Assembly (NCBI GenBank): GCA_012064415.1
Contig: SSNU01000042.1
Coordinates: 157,822-221,821 of the forward strand
DNA length: 64,000 bases
Direction of reading: 5' to 3'
Source of the DNA: Gyrodactylus bullatarudis
Taxonomy: Eukaryota > Platyhelminthes > Monogenea > Gyrodactylidea > Gyrodactylidae
Part shown: positions 9,901-21,591 of the stretch, in pieces
Position numbering within the stretch: the stretch's first letter is position 1
Layout: each line of letters begins with the position of its first letter
Program-made: the position numbers and the translations under genes
The notes under the pieces: model-generated
The model's database searches: none
Seen by the model: only the letters and a program-made list of their open reading frames with translations
Told to the model about the DNA's origin: nothing

Positions 9901-12900
9901 TTTTACTATGGAGAATATACGAAATAAAATTAAATGCGGATATTAATCGTGGATTTTTGAGAATTTTCTCACATTCCGAATTTCCTATTGGCCATTACAC
10001 TGTGAAATGGATGAAACCTACTTGAAGACTTTTGAAACTCTTAATCAAGAATATATAAGAACAGAGTGAAACGTGAATTAACCTGTTCTACTCACGAGTA
10101 TCTTCTAAATTTTATAATAAAGCCTTTAAGAAAATGGGAATGCAAAAGACAATTTCAATTTTGAGTAGCTTTAGCCTCCCGTAGCCATTGAATCCTGAAT
10201 AATTTGTTTATAATTGGTCTAATAGAAAAGCTAATATTTTGAATTATGAACGTTTTTTTGAGAACCCATTAGCAGAGGTGAAGGAAATGAAAGAAAGAAA
10301 CTTACCCATTTTCATATCTGAGTCTGTCGGAATGTAGGGGTTATCAAAAGTAGATAGAACTTACAGGTAAAGAGCATTCCTATAATTTGATAATGAGATT
10401 TTCTCTCGGCTATACTTACTTGTTTGGAAGACTGCCAGCATAGCTAAAGAATACGAGATGGTTAGAATTCTCAACTCTTTTTGCTTGTTCACAACCAACT
10501 CTGTAGCAAGACCTCTAGTTGAAGATGTTGTATAAATCTGATTAGAATTGTAACAAACAGAAAAAGAAGGTCCCTTTGGAGTAAGTCGAAAGAGAAAATG
10601 TAAACTTACTCTATAATCAGGCTAAAGGATCAAGATGACACGTGACATAGATATCTGATTTTGACAAATAGAAATTCACTCTTCTGATTGGTTTATTAGA
10701 CGGATCTGATTTCAACCAATTAGAAGCCAGAATTTTTCTTCGAATCATCTGAATAAAAATTGTATTTCAAGATAATTTTTACATCTTACACATAACTCTT
10801 GATCCTGAACAGGGAAAGCTAGACCAATTCTCTCCGCTTACCTATCAATTGTTACATGGATAAGGTCTTCGGAACTAAAACTATTAGGAAAATTCAAAAT
10901 TTTTTACGGATGTTCCGTTCTTGATTAACGATTGATATAGATGGGTTTAATTCATGTTTCTTACGCCATTTTATTGCTATAAATTTTCAACTCATATCAA
11001 ATCATGAATGGAACACCCAAAAGAAACATGAAGCTATTCTGATTGCACTTTCGGCCTCAATGAACTCTGTATAAAGACAGAAATACTCACTGGTGATCTA
11101 CAAATGTTCTTTTTGAATGGAGTAACATTATGAGAACATAATGAGTTCTTACATCATGTAATCAGGACCACTAGGAAGAATACGACCTAAAACTTGGGTC
11201 AATATTAGTAGTGTTCTCTAGCCATTGGTTATCCAAACATTTCGACAGGGCCTCACAAGCCTTCTTTAGTGGTACGACAAACTCATCAAAACCAGAATAA
11301 TATTTATATATACTTTTATTATTTCATTTCTGTTAACCCTTCATGTTCCATTGTTCCACAAGTGGAACACAACTCTTTCTCGAGCAATAATTTTAACTAA
11401 AAGATAGTTAAAATAATTTTTCCACCCCTCATTAGAAAGGAAATTTATTAAGCTACAAAAATATGTATTCTGACTAATGGTCATGCTGGTAGTTAGAACG
11501 ACGAAAAAAATCCAACACTCAACTCCAATCCCAGACATGGCAACCTCGATGGCAACAGAAACTCAAACCTCAACATTAGTTGATAACCTACCCTCCACAG
11601 GCTGCCACGTCACACAAGCCCCTTCCCCAGCAACATCCAATGATCGAAAAAGATTATTTTATCAACCGGAAATGCAAGCCTCTACTCCCACTCGAAAACG
11701 AAACGCATCGACATCACTCCAACAACCCAAAGCGAGGAGAAAACGGGAGACGAAGGCAGCAACGGGTACCCAGCAAATCCACAAATTCTTCACAGCAAAC
11801 AAACAGTAAAGAAGCCGATCCCATTGGTCAACAACACGAACAGAATCCCCATTGGTCCGAAACAAATGAATAATTGCTATCAAGACAGCCCTTTCATGTT
11901 CTTGTAATATATATATATATAACTGCTCAAGTCGGTGTAAGGTCTGAAGAGAGCCGACGAAAATAAAAGCTTTTATTCACCTAACCTCTTTCGTCGTTCT
12001 AACTACCAGCATGACCATTAGTCAGCGCCCCCTGAATATTTTCGAGGAAATAAGGCAATTAATGTCTCAAAAAAATATGTATAATTCATAAAGATAGCTT
12101 TTCACTGATGCACACCATAACTTTCTATCGTAAACAATAGCTGTAGATTTCATATATACAATTGCCTGGTCGATATCTCTCTTAGTTTAGAAGATAACTG
12201 GTTTTAGAGCCAATTTTAACCTATATTTTTCTAAATTATCTCACTCTATCTCCGAGAACCTAATCATATATTTTTTGATCAATCATACGACTTGATAGAA
12301 TGAATGAAAAACAGATCTGAAATTATCTGGTCAAAAATATTCAAGTTCACACTACTATTCTAATGTCCTTTGTGAGTTGTTTATCTTTCAGGAAGACCAT
12401 TCTAAAATTTATAAAAGTACAATTAAACTCACAGTAGCCTCGTATCGTTGTACAAATCATCAGGAATTCTTAGCGATTATCAAAAATTGGCGTGTGATCA
12501 ACTTACATTGGAGTTATTACACTTTAAGTGAATAGTTATTCTCCCAGGCATGAGGTTTGGACTTACTTTGCATAGTTATTTTTCCTTTTCAAAATAAAGT
12601 TGGTTGGGAATCTGTGATTTCTTTCTACTCTTCATTTTTTCAAACTTTGAACCGAAAATTTTTATTGATTTGAAAGTTGGAGATTGATCAAAAAGGGTTT
12701 TTCAGTATCAAGATTAGAGAGGAAAATGAATTCAACTGAATCTTATCTGATGCATAATCACATTATCGTTTGGGAGCGGAATTTCGATTTTTTAATCATT
12801 TTCACAACTTGAAAATCAATGAAATTTCGATTATTCAAAATCTCTCGAAAATGGGGTAACTGTCGGTAATTTGACGGTGCTAGTCAGCTTCCTTGTCTAA

Positions 12901-15900
12901 TCTTGATCCAGAAAAACGTCTTCAGTTCAGCCTCTAATTTTCAAATCAATAAAAATTTTCAGCTCAAAGTTTTAAAAAATGGCCGGTAACTTAGAAAGAT
13001 TTTGGGGCAGGGATAATTTTCTGTCAGCTAATCTACACCATTACCAAATGGCGATATTTTTCCTAAAAATAATTTTTTTCTTCAACTGGTAAAAGTGGGC
13101 AACATGAGTAGGATTCCAGAAAATTCGAATTCTTGATGAAAATATCGAGATTTCTGTAAAAATCAGAGATCCCCAACTTCATATCAATTAGCTTTATATT
13201 GTAGAATATTTTTTAAGATGGTATGGAATGATAAAAGTTTAAATTGAAAAAAACTAAATAGAATTACTCCATAATGACAAAATCTTTCCTTGAAAATAAA
13301 GAAGGCAAATCATATAGTTAGAATAAGGCCAAGGAACATACGCCAGATGATCATAACTTGAGTTCAATAGGGAATTGTCCTTGTTTGGCATGAAAACTTA
13401 CTATCCAGTAATTCTAAAAGTTCAAAAGATAACCTTGTCAAAGAAAACAATTGAGTAAGTTTTGATAACATTCAACTGTTATTTTCTCACTTTGTTCCCA
13501 ATATTTGGCTTTAGAACGTCGATTAAGAACAGAAATACCATGCAAGAAATACGAAAAAAACTTACCCATCTCCACTTGATTCATAAAATACATTTTTCAT
13601 TAAAATTTTCCGCCTTTATTCGAAATCACAATCAGACTTTTCCGTATCTTTCTCTGTGAATGACTGACTGGGATTCAGGCTTTTGAAATAGTACAGACTG
13701 TACTATAATTTTTAATAGGAACTTAGCAATTACATCAATGTTTTGCTTACATCAATTTGTCACTATTATACAGTATTTTCAGTTATCTAAAAAGATGCTG
13801 CTTGATGGTTTCTTACGCCAAAAGCTGTGCACTTTGATCGAAATAAAGGCCCACAACATTTGCGACTTACACTGGTGCAACTCTTTAAATTAGGATATAT
13901 TCAAATTAATCAATCATTTCTTTCGGGATATGGAACCAGTTAATCTTTATCCGTTAACTCACCTATCATCATCTATTTCCCTGAGAATTTTGAATCGTGA
14001 ACAGAGATAGAATGCATCTTGATAAGGAAATTGAGGAAAATTAATTCTATGATTACTTAATTAGTGTCTCTGAGCTGAAAGTAATTTCAAAGGATTAGTT
14101 ATATCATTTTTTTGTTAAATACGAAATTGGCAGATGAACAGGATGGTCTAGAAACCTGATAACATCCCAAGTTATTGGTTCAATGTTATGAAATACATTT
14201 CCAATGATATATGTATGTATTTTTAAGCTTGAGTATTTTTATTGTAGATTTTCTTACAAGTTTAATCTTAATAAAACGAGTTGACTTGAATCATAAAATT
14301 ATTTACAAACATCTTCTCGAAGCATGTAAAAATACATATAAATTACATATTTTGTTACATTATAAACAGTTCTGGCAAACGATAATACAGTTTATCGTTG
14401 TATGATACGGTGAGTTTCATAGATAACTCTACTCAAAAATTAATTCTTTATACCCTTTATTGGCCAATAATATTCGAGTATTCTATCAACCAATGAAATT
14501 GAAGCAATGATTTTTACTTGACATTTTTTCGTTATCTTCTCTCTTCAGCCTGTATGATTGCGTTTAAGAAAATACCCAGTCAGTGTATGTATAATAGGTT
14601 AAATTAACTGTAATTTTGTTAATATGTGAAGAAGTAAGTTATATTTTACACAAAATAATTGGTTAACTTACAGACTTGGGCTTTTAAAATTTTTAAATAT
14701 TTCCTTGAATGAAACTCATTAAACGCGGGGTTTTTTTTTTTTTTTTTGGGAATTGCCCATCATCATGTAACGGATACTTTAATAATTTCTTAAACTTTTC
14801 TTCAACTAACTCGAATTTGGTCCTTTTAAATGATCAAAAAATTGTTATGACACATTGAAAGCCAAAATAAGCCGGAATGACTCACTCGAATTTTCTACAA
14901 GAAGTTTGTTTGTTAAATATTGAATACTGAATCTTGATCTCATGAGAGCGAATGAGAATTATCACTGTTCTCCATTTTTATTTACTTTGACGGATTCTTT
15001 TCCCTGAAAAATAAAAAAGCATAAATGCAAGTCTAGATTGGCGAAGAATAGGGGAGGGGGAATGAGTCATTAATAGACGTCTTTATGCAAATTTATGGCA
15101 AAATAACCTTCAAATGCAATAGATTTGTGCAGAATTTTCCACAGATTGCAAAAATCTAATTTTTGTCAAAATCTTTCGTAGAAAAAATAAAAATTTCCCA
15201 AAAAACTGAAATTTGCAAAAATCCCAAATTAGACCTTATATTTCCTCAAATTACTTGTCTTAAACGCAATTGCACAATTAAACTAATTAGCTTATTAAAA
15301 AGAACGGGATTATTTTATTTATTTTAAAAACGGGAGTTAAACTTGGAGTAGCTGTAAAATTTGTCATATATTTCTGCTTTTAGAGCTCGCTAGATCTCAT
15401 ATTTTCCATAAATCTTGGAGTGTTAAGACTCTATCTTATGCGAATTTTTGTGCTCTTTTTATGGTCTCAGTTTTATTTCGATATCTTGTAAAATTCAAAT
15501 AGATATGCACGTTTGAAGTCAATGAATTCATTCAGAAAAATTAAATCAAGCATTTCTTTCTTCACAATGATATTCAAGAAATTCATAATTTGGTCGTTTT
15601 TCATCTACTAATTAAGTAATTATGTTTCAACATGTTTAACAGTTATCTGGAAGTACATATATTTTGAAGAAAGAAATGCTTGATTCTGATTGGTTGATTT
15701 AATTTTAGAAATTAACATGGGTTCCAGTAAGATTCAAAAAAGATTATACCCACATTAGTATAGAACACTGTTTGTTTATATTTTGAAACTTGAATTATAC
15801 ATTTTCACAGAGATGATTCTAATGGTAGATTCAATTGAAGTTTAGATTGTTAACTTGATGTTTTTCAAGGTTTTCCAGATAAAATTGAAGAGAATTCAGG

Positions 15901-18900
15901 TTACAAGCTGTCTTATCTCACTAGGAAGAAGATACTTGACTACTTCAGTACCGAAGTAACGTCTGGAAGAGGCTTTGGGACTATAAGTGGGTTATATTCC
16001 AATTACAAATCTACATTTACTAATGTTTATTGCCATGAAATGTTTAGTCTCACTGATGTTCATAGTAACTGTGGAAAATGGTAAACTTTTCCTACAAAAT
16101 AAAGCTTCTCACTCTTTTCGGACATAGTCGACCCTTTGATTCGAGCCATTATCACAAATCAACCCCATTGCTTACCATCCCAATCTGATGTTTTTCTATA
16201 AGGGATCTTCCTATTGAATAAAGTCACTCACTGAAAAACATGAACTCTAATCCGATAGGGTACAATGATTAGAGAGAAACAAGATCAACGTACCGTTTAC
16301 TCATGAATGTATGCCTTTTTCAAACGGATAAATCGGTTCATTATAATGCATACGTTGGCTTAAGCTGATTACTCGGGATCCTTGATCCGATTAAAAATAC
16401 AAGCCAAATTAAAACATACATTGTTGTTAGCAGCCTTGATTGTGGGTTGTTAAATGTTAATATACCTTTTGCAGTTCGTCAAGGAAGATATGAAATTCGA
16501 TAAGGAATTCGCGAAATTCATCAAGGAATAGTATTTTAAAATGTCATCATTGAAGGAAGATATGAAATTCAATAGAGGAGTTGTGAGAAACGATATGGAA
16601 TTAAAGCAAATCATTAAGGAATATTCATCAAGTTTTATTCGTCAATCAAAGATATCAATCCTTCGCTTGCAAGGGGACAAAATTAAGATACAAATTACTT
16701 TAAATGTATTGAATAAATTCAATTATCTCAATTAGTCTTCTGATTGGTAAGCTGTATTGGATAGATGAATTTAGTCTGGTTTTGTGTGAAGATTGGTCTC
16801 AATTCATTAATCACATGGGAGTGCCATATTCAACCGCTTACAAATGAATCTGCAATCCTAGAGAGAGTTTACCTCGAAGAAGAATGGTTGTTGATATCAA
16901 TGATTAATGTCAAAAAACGCCTCAAGTTCTTCAAAGCTTAATTGATCACATCGAACGTTGAACAATGGAGAAAACATTGACTACCTAAGAGGACAAGATG
17001 GTATTCCTGTTGCTGAATATTGTATGAGGAGACTCTAGGAGATCACAGAGGAAGCCAAATAAACTCTATAGATAAAATAATACAATTCACAAACCATGTG
17101 AAATATTATTATCGTAAGTTATTGCGAAAAGAAGATAAAATTTTCCTTTTATGAATTGCACTAATTCCATATCGTTTCTCACAACTGCCCTATTGAATTT
17201 CATAATGACATTTTAAAATATTATTCCTTAATGAATTTCACGAATTCCTTATTGAATTTCATATCTCCCTTAACGAACTGAAAAAGGTATAGAACTCGTT
17301 TCAAGTGTCAACTTACAAGAAGATAAAATCCCTTGAGAGTGTAAACATTTCAATTGAATCATTGGTCATGATGGGAGACCAGAGTGTATCTTGAACACTT
17401 TCTACTCGAATGAATCATACATCAGAACCATGAAAAATTTGAGCTAGGAATCAAAAGACAAGTTGTTCTGAGTCTTTATGATGAATAACTTACTTGTCGA
17501 AATAACTGCAAGGTATTATTAAGAAAGCATTATGTTTAGGATGTTGTAAAAAGAACTTACCCTTCGAATTTAATACTGTACATAGATTCCCATTACATTT
17601 GAAATGAATGATATGACCTACTCCTTGGGTGAGAACCTATCCGAAACCCATTTAATATGATACATGAATGAATTTACACTCTTAAATCAGGCCTAAAAGC
17701 TCAGTCGGCATCCCATGGTTTCATTGACTTACACAAACTGCCTTATGCTAATGAAATCATGATATATCGAGAGATTTTAATCTGACTTACCAATCTAATC
17801 TCGGATTTTCATTCATTCTATGCATAGTAAAATTTAGATTTTCAACTAATAAGTACTTACAAAGATTAACTATAGAAATATTTTGTTCTATGTGCTTAGG
17901 TAATAAATAACACAGGAACGTCTTATTTGGGTCCGCCTTTTTTTGAGCATTGGATTACAATGCGAGAGGTCCTAGGTTCAAATCCCAGGTTGTGGCATAC
18001 TGACGAGTCCAAAAAAGAGGACGAAACACGCGTATATGTCTACCATTTATGTATACTAAGATTATTTCTAAATGCTTTGTGAGTTTCTTTCGTACCAGTC
18101 TCGGTGGGATCCACTAGTAACCAAAGACGTTCCTGTAGGATATAAGCACCTAAGCACCTAGAATGAAATATTTCTAATAAATACTTAGTTTACAAAGGAA
18201 ATCTTAGATAGCAAACTGCCCAAAAAATGATAAAAACATCAACTCAATCTATTTGAGAGTTAATTTTTATTTTGATAATTCGAATTTATATATCTCTTAC
18301 GCGATATTGAAGCACCTGAAAAAAAGTCAAACGTCCGATGAATAAATAGGCAAGATGAGCCAGTTCTCAGGTGAAGAAGAAAGTTCTCAATCAATTATCT
18401 AATTTTAACTCACTCTAGCTGATAAGTACTACGTTGATGATAATATGATTATCATCGTGACTGAAATATTCACGTTAATTTTCATATACGTCCGAAAATC
18501 TACATACATAAATCATATTTGGAAAATTAGAAAAAAGATATTATATTTGGCCCATATTATGTATCAACATTATAATAACATACAATTGAAAATTGTATTT
18601 AAAACTCAGAGAGTGTTCAATTTGATTCAGAAAGATTTACTGAAACCTGAAGAGAAAACTCTATTGATTTATAAATTCCAATGTGACTGTGGAGCCTCAT
18701 ATATAGGTCGTACAATTAGGAAATTTTCAACTAGAGGGAACGATCATCTTAAGAAAGACACAGCAGTGACTAGGCATCTAAGACAGGAAGGGCATGAAGC
18801 TTCAATCTCAAACTTTTCTATTTTATACAAAAACCCGGGTGATGACAGTACTGATGTTTGGGTGAAGGAGAAATTCTTCATAAATAGATATAAACCAAAC

Positions 18901-21591
18901 TTATGTGTTCAAAAAAACTATTCCTATAACCTTCAACTACCTTGGCCTATGTGAGCTTTTTCACTTTTCTCTCCACTGTTGCTACTTGTTGGAGAGTTTT
19001 GGTGTTTTTTTTTAACTTATATTATATTCTTATATTCTTTGACTTTTACCATTTCTTTCATGATTTGTAAAATATTATTTTGAATGAATTCTCAACTTGT
19101 ATCATTTTTAAAGTATTGCCACTGATGATGCTTTGTGAAATGTACATATGGCCTCAACATATATCTTTTTTCTAATTTTCCAAATAATTGTTATTATAAA
19201 AATCATTTATTTTTAAAATAAAATTTGGGTTAATTCTAAAATTCACCCCAAATTTTTTTTTAATAATAAGAAATAATTTTATTTAATAATTTATCTACCC
19301 TTTTTTCAGCGCTTCATATTCTACGGCTTTTGCACGGTCTTACATATAGTTAAGAACTCTTTTTATTTCACTATTTCGATCTTGAGAAATAAGAAATAAA
19401 TCTTCTTTAAGGATAGCAAGAATTTCTAAGAACCTAGATTCGCGTAAGGTTTTTTCCATCAAAGGTTCTATACAAGGAGAAAGTTCCCTTTCAATCTTTC
19501 TGAAACTTATGTAGGTTGCATGAACAATTTGAATCATTCAATAAGAGGGGAATTTGGAAATGAGAATAATTGAATCGAGGTAAAAAATTGAAATTTTCAT
19601 TGGGTTGATTTCTGAGGTGAATTTTGGAAAAAAATTTCCTTCGGGGTGATTTTTGGAATTAACCCATAAAATTTATTAAAACTTAATATTAGAATTCAGT
19701 GGAATGAAGAACGCGTGTGAAGACAAGTTTTAATAAATTTTAATGTAAAACTAATTTTAGATTATTTTTCACTGATTCAAAAAGATTATTCTTAAGAAAT
19801 GAAATGTTGGTCATACTGTCCTTACCATATCTTTCCATCTCTCATTCTGAAGAATAGAACCATGGGTTAGTACATTGTGAAACATCAAAAAGTTTTAATT
19901 GAAGCAAGTTTACATACAATTTTTGTAAAAGAATTCAATTTCGTCAAAAATAGGCTATTTTCTGAATTTCAAAAATGCTACTTCTTCAACGTTTCAACAC
20001 AAAATCTTTTATTTTTTATCGTTTCGCGAAATATTCAAATAATTCCATTCCTCGAACTCTTATACGAATTTGAAATATGGTCAATATCTTTAAATCGATA
20101 ATGCCGATAATGGCCAAAATTTTCTTAAAATTCTTTTTCATCTAACTAATTATTGATCCAAGATATTTTGTATTGAGTGTTTTGTAAATTCTCATAAATT
20201 AACTAAGAAACTTTGCTTTATGAAAATAAAACGTCTTCTATTCGATATTTTTCATTACTTTGTTTATGTTAAAAAAAAGTGAGATTTGTAATCCTTCTTG
20301 AAAATGTTCGTCCAAAAATGGCTTAAACTTACGCCTCTGCATGAAGTAGGCTAAGTAACCGATATATCTTTCCATCAACCCATATGTGAACTTACACTTT
20401 ATCCTTGATCCTTTTAGTATATAGGGATATAGATCGATAAAAACTTGCATTCCTTACTTGTATTCGCCAAAAAAGTTGCCGTTATCAAAAATTCTAAGTT
20501 TTCATTTAGATAGACAAAAAGTGCGACACAAACTTGTAAATTCTACAGTTGAGTAAAAACAACAATAGTTTAAGGTATTGAGAGGCCGACATTACGCACT
20601 CTGTGTTACTGAGAATGAAATTCATGAATAAAATAGCTTCCTTAATTAAACATACTTGTCCCCTCTGAAAGAAAATAATTTACATCGGCTAAAAGTTAAT
20701 TCTCAATCGCCTTTTACACCATCAAGAACTATAGTTCCATAAATGTCATTATATTTCAACTTATTCTTTTTCGTCGTTGGTCAAATAGTTCCCTTATTAT
20801 ACCTTGCTTTACTCTGATTAGACGAAATATTTTAGATATATAAATTGTAAGAGTTTTAAATTAACTTGCCCTGCCCCTGACGAAGATTAAGAACACCATG
20901 AATCTGCTGAGATATGTGGTTTTGACAAAAAAACCATCAGCTATTATATGAGTTAGGTGCAAAGAATTCTAGGTAATCAGTTTTATCGGGACAAATTCAG
21001 TCTGTTTGTATTATGTAAAGAACTTACTTCTTTTTTTCATGTCTAATAGATTTGTTCGAATGTTAGTGGTTATCATGATTGGCCCCTACTTCCTTCTTTA
21101 CATTGATAAACAAATGATTTTTATGTTCTCTTAACAAATAAACCAGTCATAGTCACAAATGTCCACGAATCGGATCAATTGAAAATGAATTGTTAATTAA
21201 CAAAAACTAACTTCAAGTTTTCCTTGCTTGAGTTTCTATAAGAAATTTTCATCTTTAACTCTATCTACTATTGAGTAATAAAGGGTTAACAGGCAGTATG
21301 ATTGAACTTACTTTTTCCCTCTATAAATTCATTTTAAAAAAATTGAAATCATTCAATGGAAAGGCCATTTGCTCACAGATTTTTGAAAATGTTTTTTCTT
21401 AAATACAAATCCAAGAATTAAATCATCATTTAGGAATTACATCTATGTAATACAAACAAACAGTGTATTCAAGGCAATAATAATTGTTAGTACGACATGA
21501 GGGATCCGGATGAAAGCTCGGTCAATATTTAATTAGAAAACGTCTTTTTTTGTTTAAGCATATTAGTTTGAAAGGCTTACAGTTCCACCAT
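6991..21591 (-). CDS. Micro-exon gene B: about 36 internal mini-exons plus a 65-codon terminal exon
   Basis: Product unknown. Minus-strand exons read from donor/acceptor pairs: 21581-21591 (possible start ATG GTG GAA CT), 21312-21320, 21028-21042, 20656-20664, 20396-20410, 20333-20350, 19826-19846, 18414-18428, 18301-18315, 17791-17799, 17733-17747, 17561-17575, 17494-17505, 17317-17331, 14886-14894, 14672-14680, 13963-13980, 13871-13882, 13566-13574, 13402-13413, 12567-12584 (doubtful), 12507-12521, 12433-12468, 11153-11170, 11091-11108, 10842-10874, 10790-10804, 10610-10621, 10420-10443, 10365-10379, 10306-10323, 10096-10104, 8766-8813, 8574-8597, 8291-8296, 7805-7819, 7257-7268 and 6991-7186. 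Internal exons are 6-48 nt, multiples of three, each starting with one base and ending with two bases of split codons. Joined they are open throughout unless 12567-12584 is included, which makes TAG. Representative pieces: IPDDLYNDTR, YAGSLPN, PNGNKTF. The last exon is polar and rich in Ser/Asp/Tyr (MSDDDQSTSRSNYSRD), ending QGPSNE. The start is insecure and I see no signal peptide. Introns hold at least six mobile elements. Confidence 0.55.
7269..7800. other. Intron sequence of micro-exon gene B
   Basis: AT-rich sequence between the mini-exons at 7257-7268 and 7805-7819. A possible 8-nt exon near 7340 has a weak donor and would break the frame, so it was not called. Confidence 0.3.
9120..9340 (+). 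repeat. Repeat A, partial copy
   Basis: A diverged copy of the distal half of repeat A, ending with GGACTGGGGTG and a TCCGACTGTATC terminus. It lies in an intron of micro-exon gene B. Confidence 0.6.
11471..12024 (+). mobile_element. 554-bp element with 34-bp perfect inverted termini and a small ORF
   Basis: TGACTAATGGTCATGCTGGT begins the left end and its complement closes the right end; about 34 bp match without a gap. The interior is less AT-rich than its surroundings and holds a plus-strand frame starting near 11477, probably from the ATG at 11483, and ending in TAA at 11807-11809. Its product is Thr/Pro/basic, with a C-terminal QQIHKFFTANKQ that resembles a degenerate PCNA-interacting (PIP-box-like) motif. 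A TATATATA run and an AATAAA lie near the right end. No transposase is visible. It sits in an intron of micro-exon gene B. Superfamily unknown; no clear target-site duplication was found. Confidence 0.7.
12640..12990. repeat. Foldback repeat, copy 1
   Basis: Arms containing AATTTTTATTGATTTGAAAG and its inverted counterpart flank a centre with GAATTTCGATTTTTTAATCA. The same organisation recurs at 39735-40139 and 52170-52520, so this is a foldback or MITE-like family. Non-coding; lies in an intron of micro-exon gene B. Confidence 0.65.
14728..14747 (+). repeat. Poly-T tract
   Basis: A run of about 18 T residues after CGCGGGG. It may mark the tail of an unrecognised minus-strand retroinsertion, but no element body is identified. 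Confidence 0.5.
15537..15685. repeat. Small imperfect inverted repeat
   Basis: AAATCAAGCATTTCTTTCTT on the left is matched in inverted orientation by AAGAAAGAAATGCTTGATTC about 95 bp later. Non-coding, in the large exon-free stretch of micro-exon gene B. Confidence 0.5.
16459..17292. mobile_element. Foldback/TIR element, about 830 bp
   Basis: Both ends carry inverted arms of about 140 bp: the left begins TATACCTTTTGCAGTTCGTC and the right ends with its near-complement. Within each arm, AAATTC-x-ATAAGGAATTC-like units are repeated, giving an internally periodic arm. A 64-codon frame at 16541-16735 lies partly in the arm and has no recognisable domain. No transposase seen. Confidence 0.65.
17873..18173 (+). 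mobile_element. TIR element with tRNA-like promoter and intact hammerhead ribozyme
   Basis: About 300 bp. The ends fold back on each other over about 60 bp with small gaps: AGAAATATTTTGTTCTATGT and TGCTTAGGT, then ACAGGAACGTCTTA, are matched in reverse order by AAGACGTTCCTGT, AGCACCTAAGCACCTAGAA and GAAATATTTCT on the right. The interior has a B box with perfect consensus (GGTTCAAATCC, 17975-17985), a degenerate A-box-like GAGCATTGG upstream, then a hammerhead with all conserved core bases at 17994-18040, then a tail with TGTGAGTTTCTTTCGTACC and GGTGGGATCCA shared with the deleted copy at 4257-4437. No coding capacity. It lies in an intron of micro-exon gene B. Known relatives are schistosome Sm-alpha-type SINE-like hammerhead repeats; the long inverted termini are unusual. 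Confidence 0.75.
17994..18040 (+). ncRNA. Hammerhead ribozyme (core complete)
   Basis: Stem I 5' strand GGCATA (17994-17999), core CTGACGA (18000-18006), stem II GTCC/GGAC (18007-18010 with 18019-18022) closing an A-rich loop of 8 nt, GAAA (18023-18026), a short CG-palindromic stem III, cleavage triplet GTA ending at 18034, then TATGTC (18035-18040), which pairs with GGCATA over six positions with one wobble. An outer GG/CC pairing extends stem I past an internal loop. The very short stem III suggests efficient cleavage only in a dimeric or tandem RNA, as in other animal hammerheads. Confidence 0.8.
18556..19170 (+). mobile_element. Penelope-like element, short 3' fragment (GIY-YIG domain)
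   Basis: From about 18556 the sequence matches the Penelope-like fragment at 5940-6540: linker, GIY-YIG endonuclease (CDCGASYIGRT), the GDDSTDVWVKEKFF block and the terminal NLQLPWPM before TGA at 18952-18954, then a similar 3' tail with a hammerhead core. Unlike the first copy, the endonuclease frame here is intact, but everything upstream of the linker is missing. Inserted in an intron of micro-exon gene B, antisense to it. Confidence 0.85.
19118..19152 (+). ncRNA. Hammerhead ribozyme-like motif in Penelope-like tail
   Basis: GCCA, CTGATGA (19122-19128), 8 nt, GAAA (19137-19140), TGTACA, ATA, then TGGC, which pairs with GCCA as stem I (four Watson-Crick pairs). Same layout as the motif at 6486-6526, with compensatory differences in stem I. 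Confidence 0.65.
19226..19666. mobile_element. 441-bp TIR element with 7-bp target-site duplication
   Basis: Inverted ends TGGGTTAATTCTAAAATTCA and, at the right, the complement of TGGGTTAATTCCAAAAATCA. It is flanked by a perfect TAAAATT direct repeat (19219-19225 and 19667-19673). Inside, a minus-strand frame at 19340-19537 encodes 65 charged, helix-prone residues of unknown function. No transposase motif is visible, so it is probably non-autonomous; a 7- or 8-bp duplication is compatible with several cut-and-paste superfamilies. Confidence 0.75.

Noticed and set aside
12567..12584. An 18-nt candidate exon of gene B
   Set aside because: Joined after the exon at 13402-13413 it creates TAG; skipping it keeps the frame open. 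It may be false or alternatively used.
14211..14405. Hydrophobic 64-residue frame
   Set aside because: AT-driven hydrophobicity in an intron of gene B; no signal of selection or splice context.
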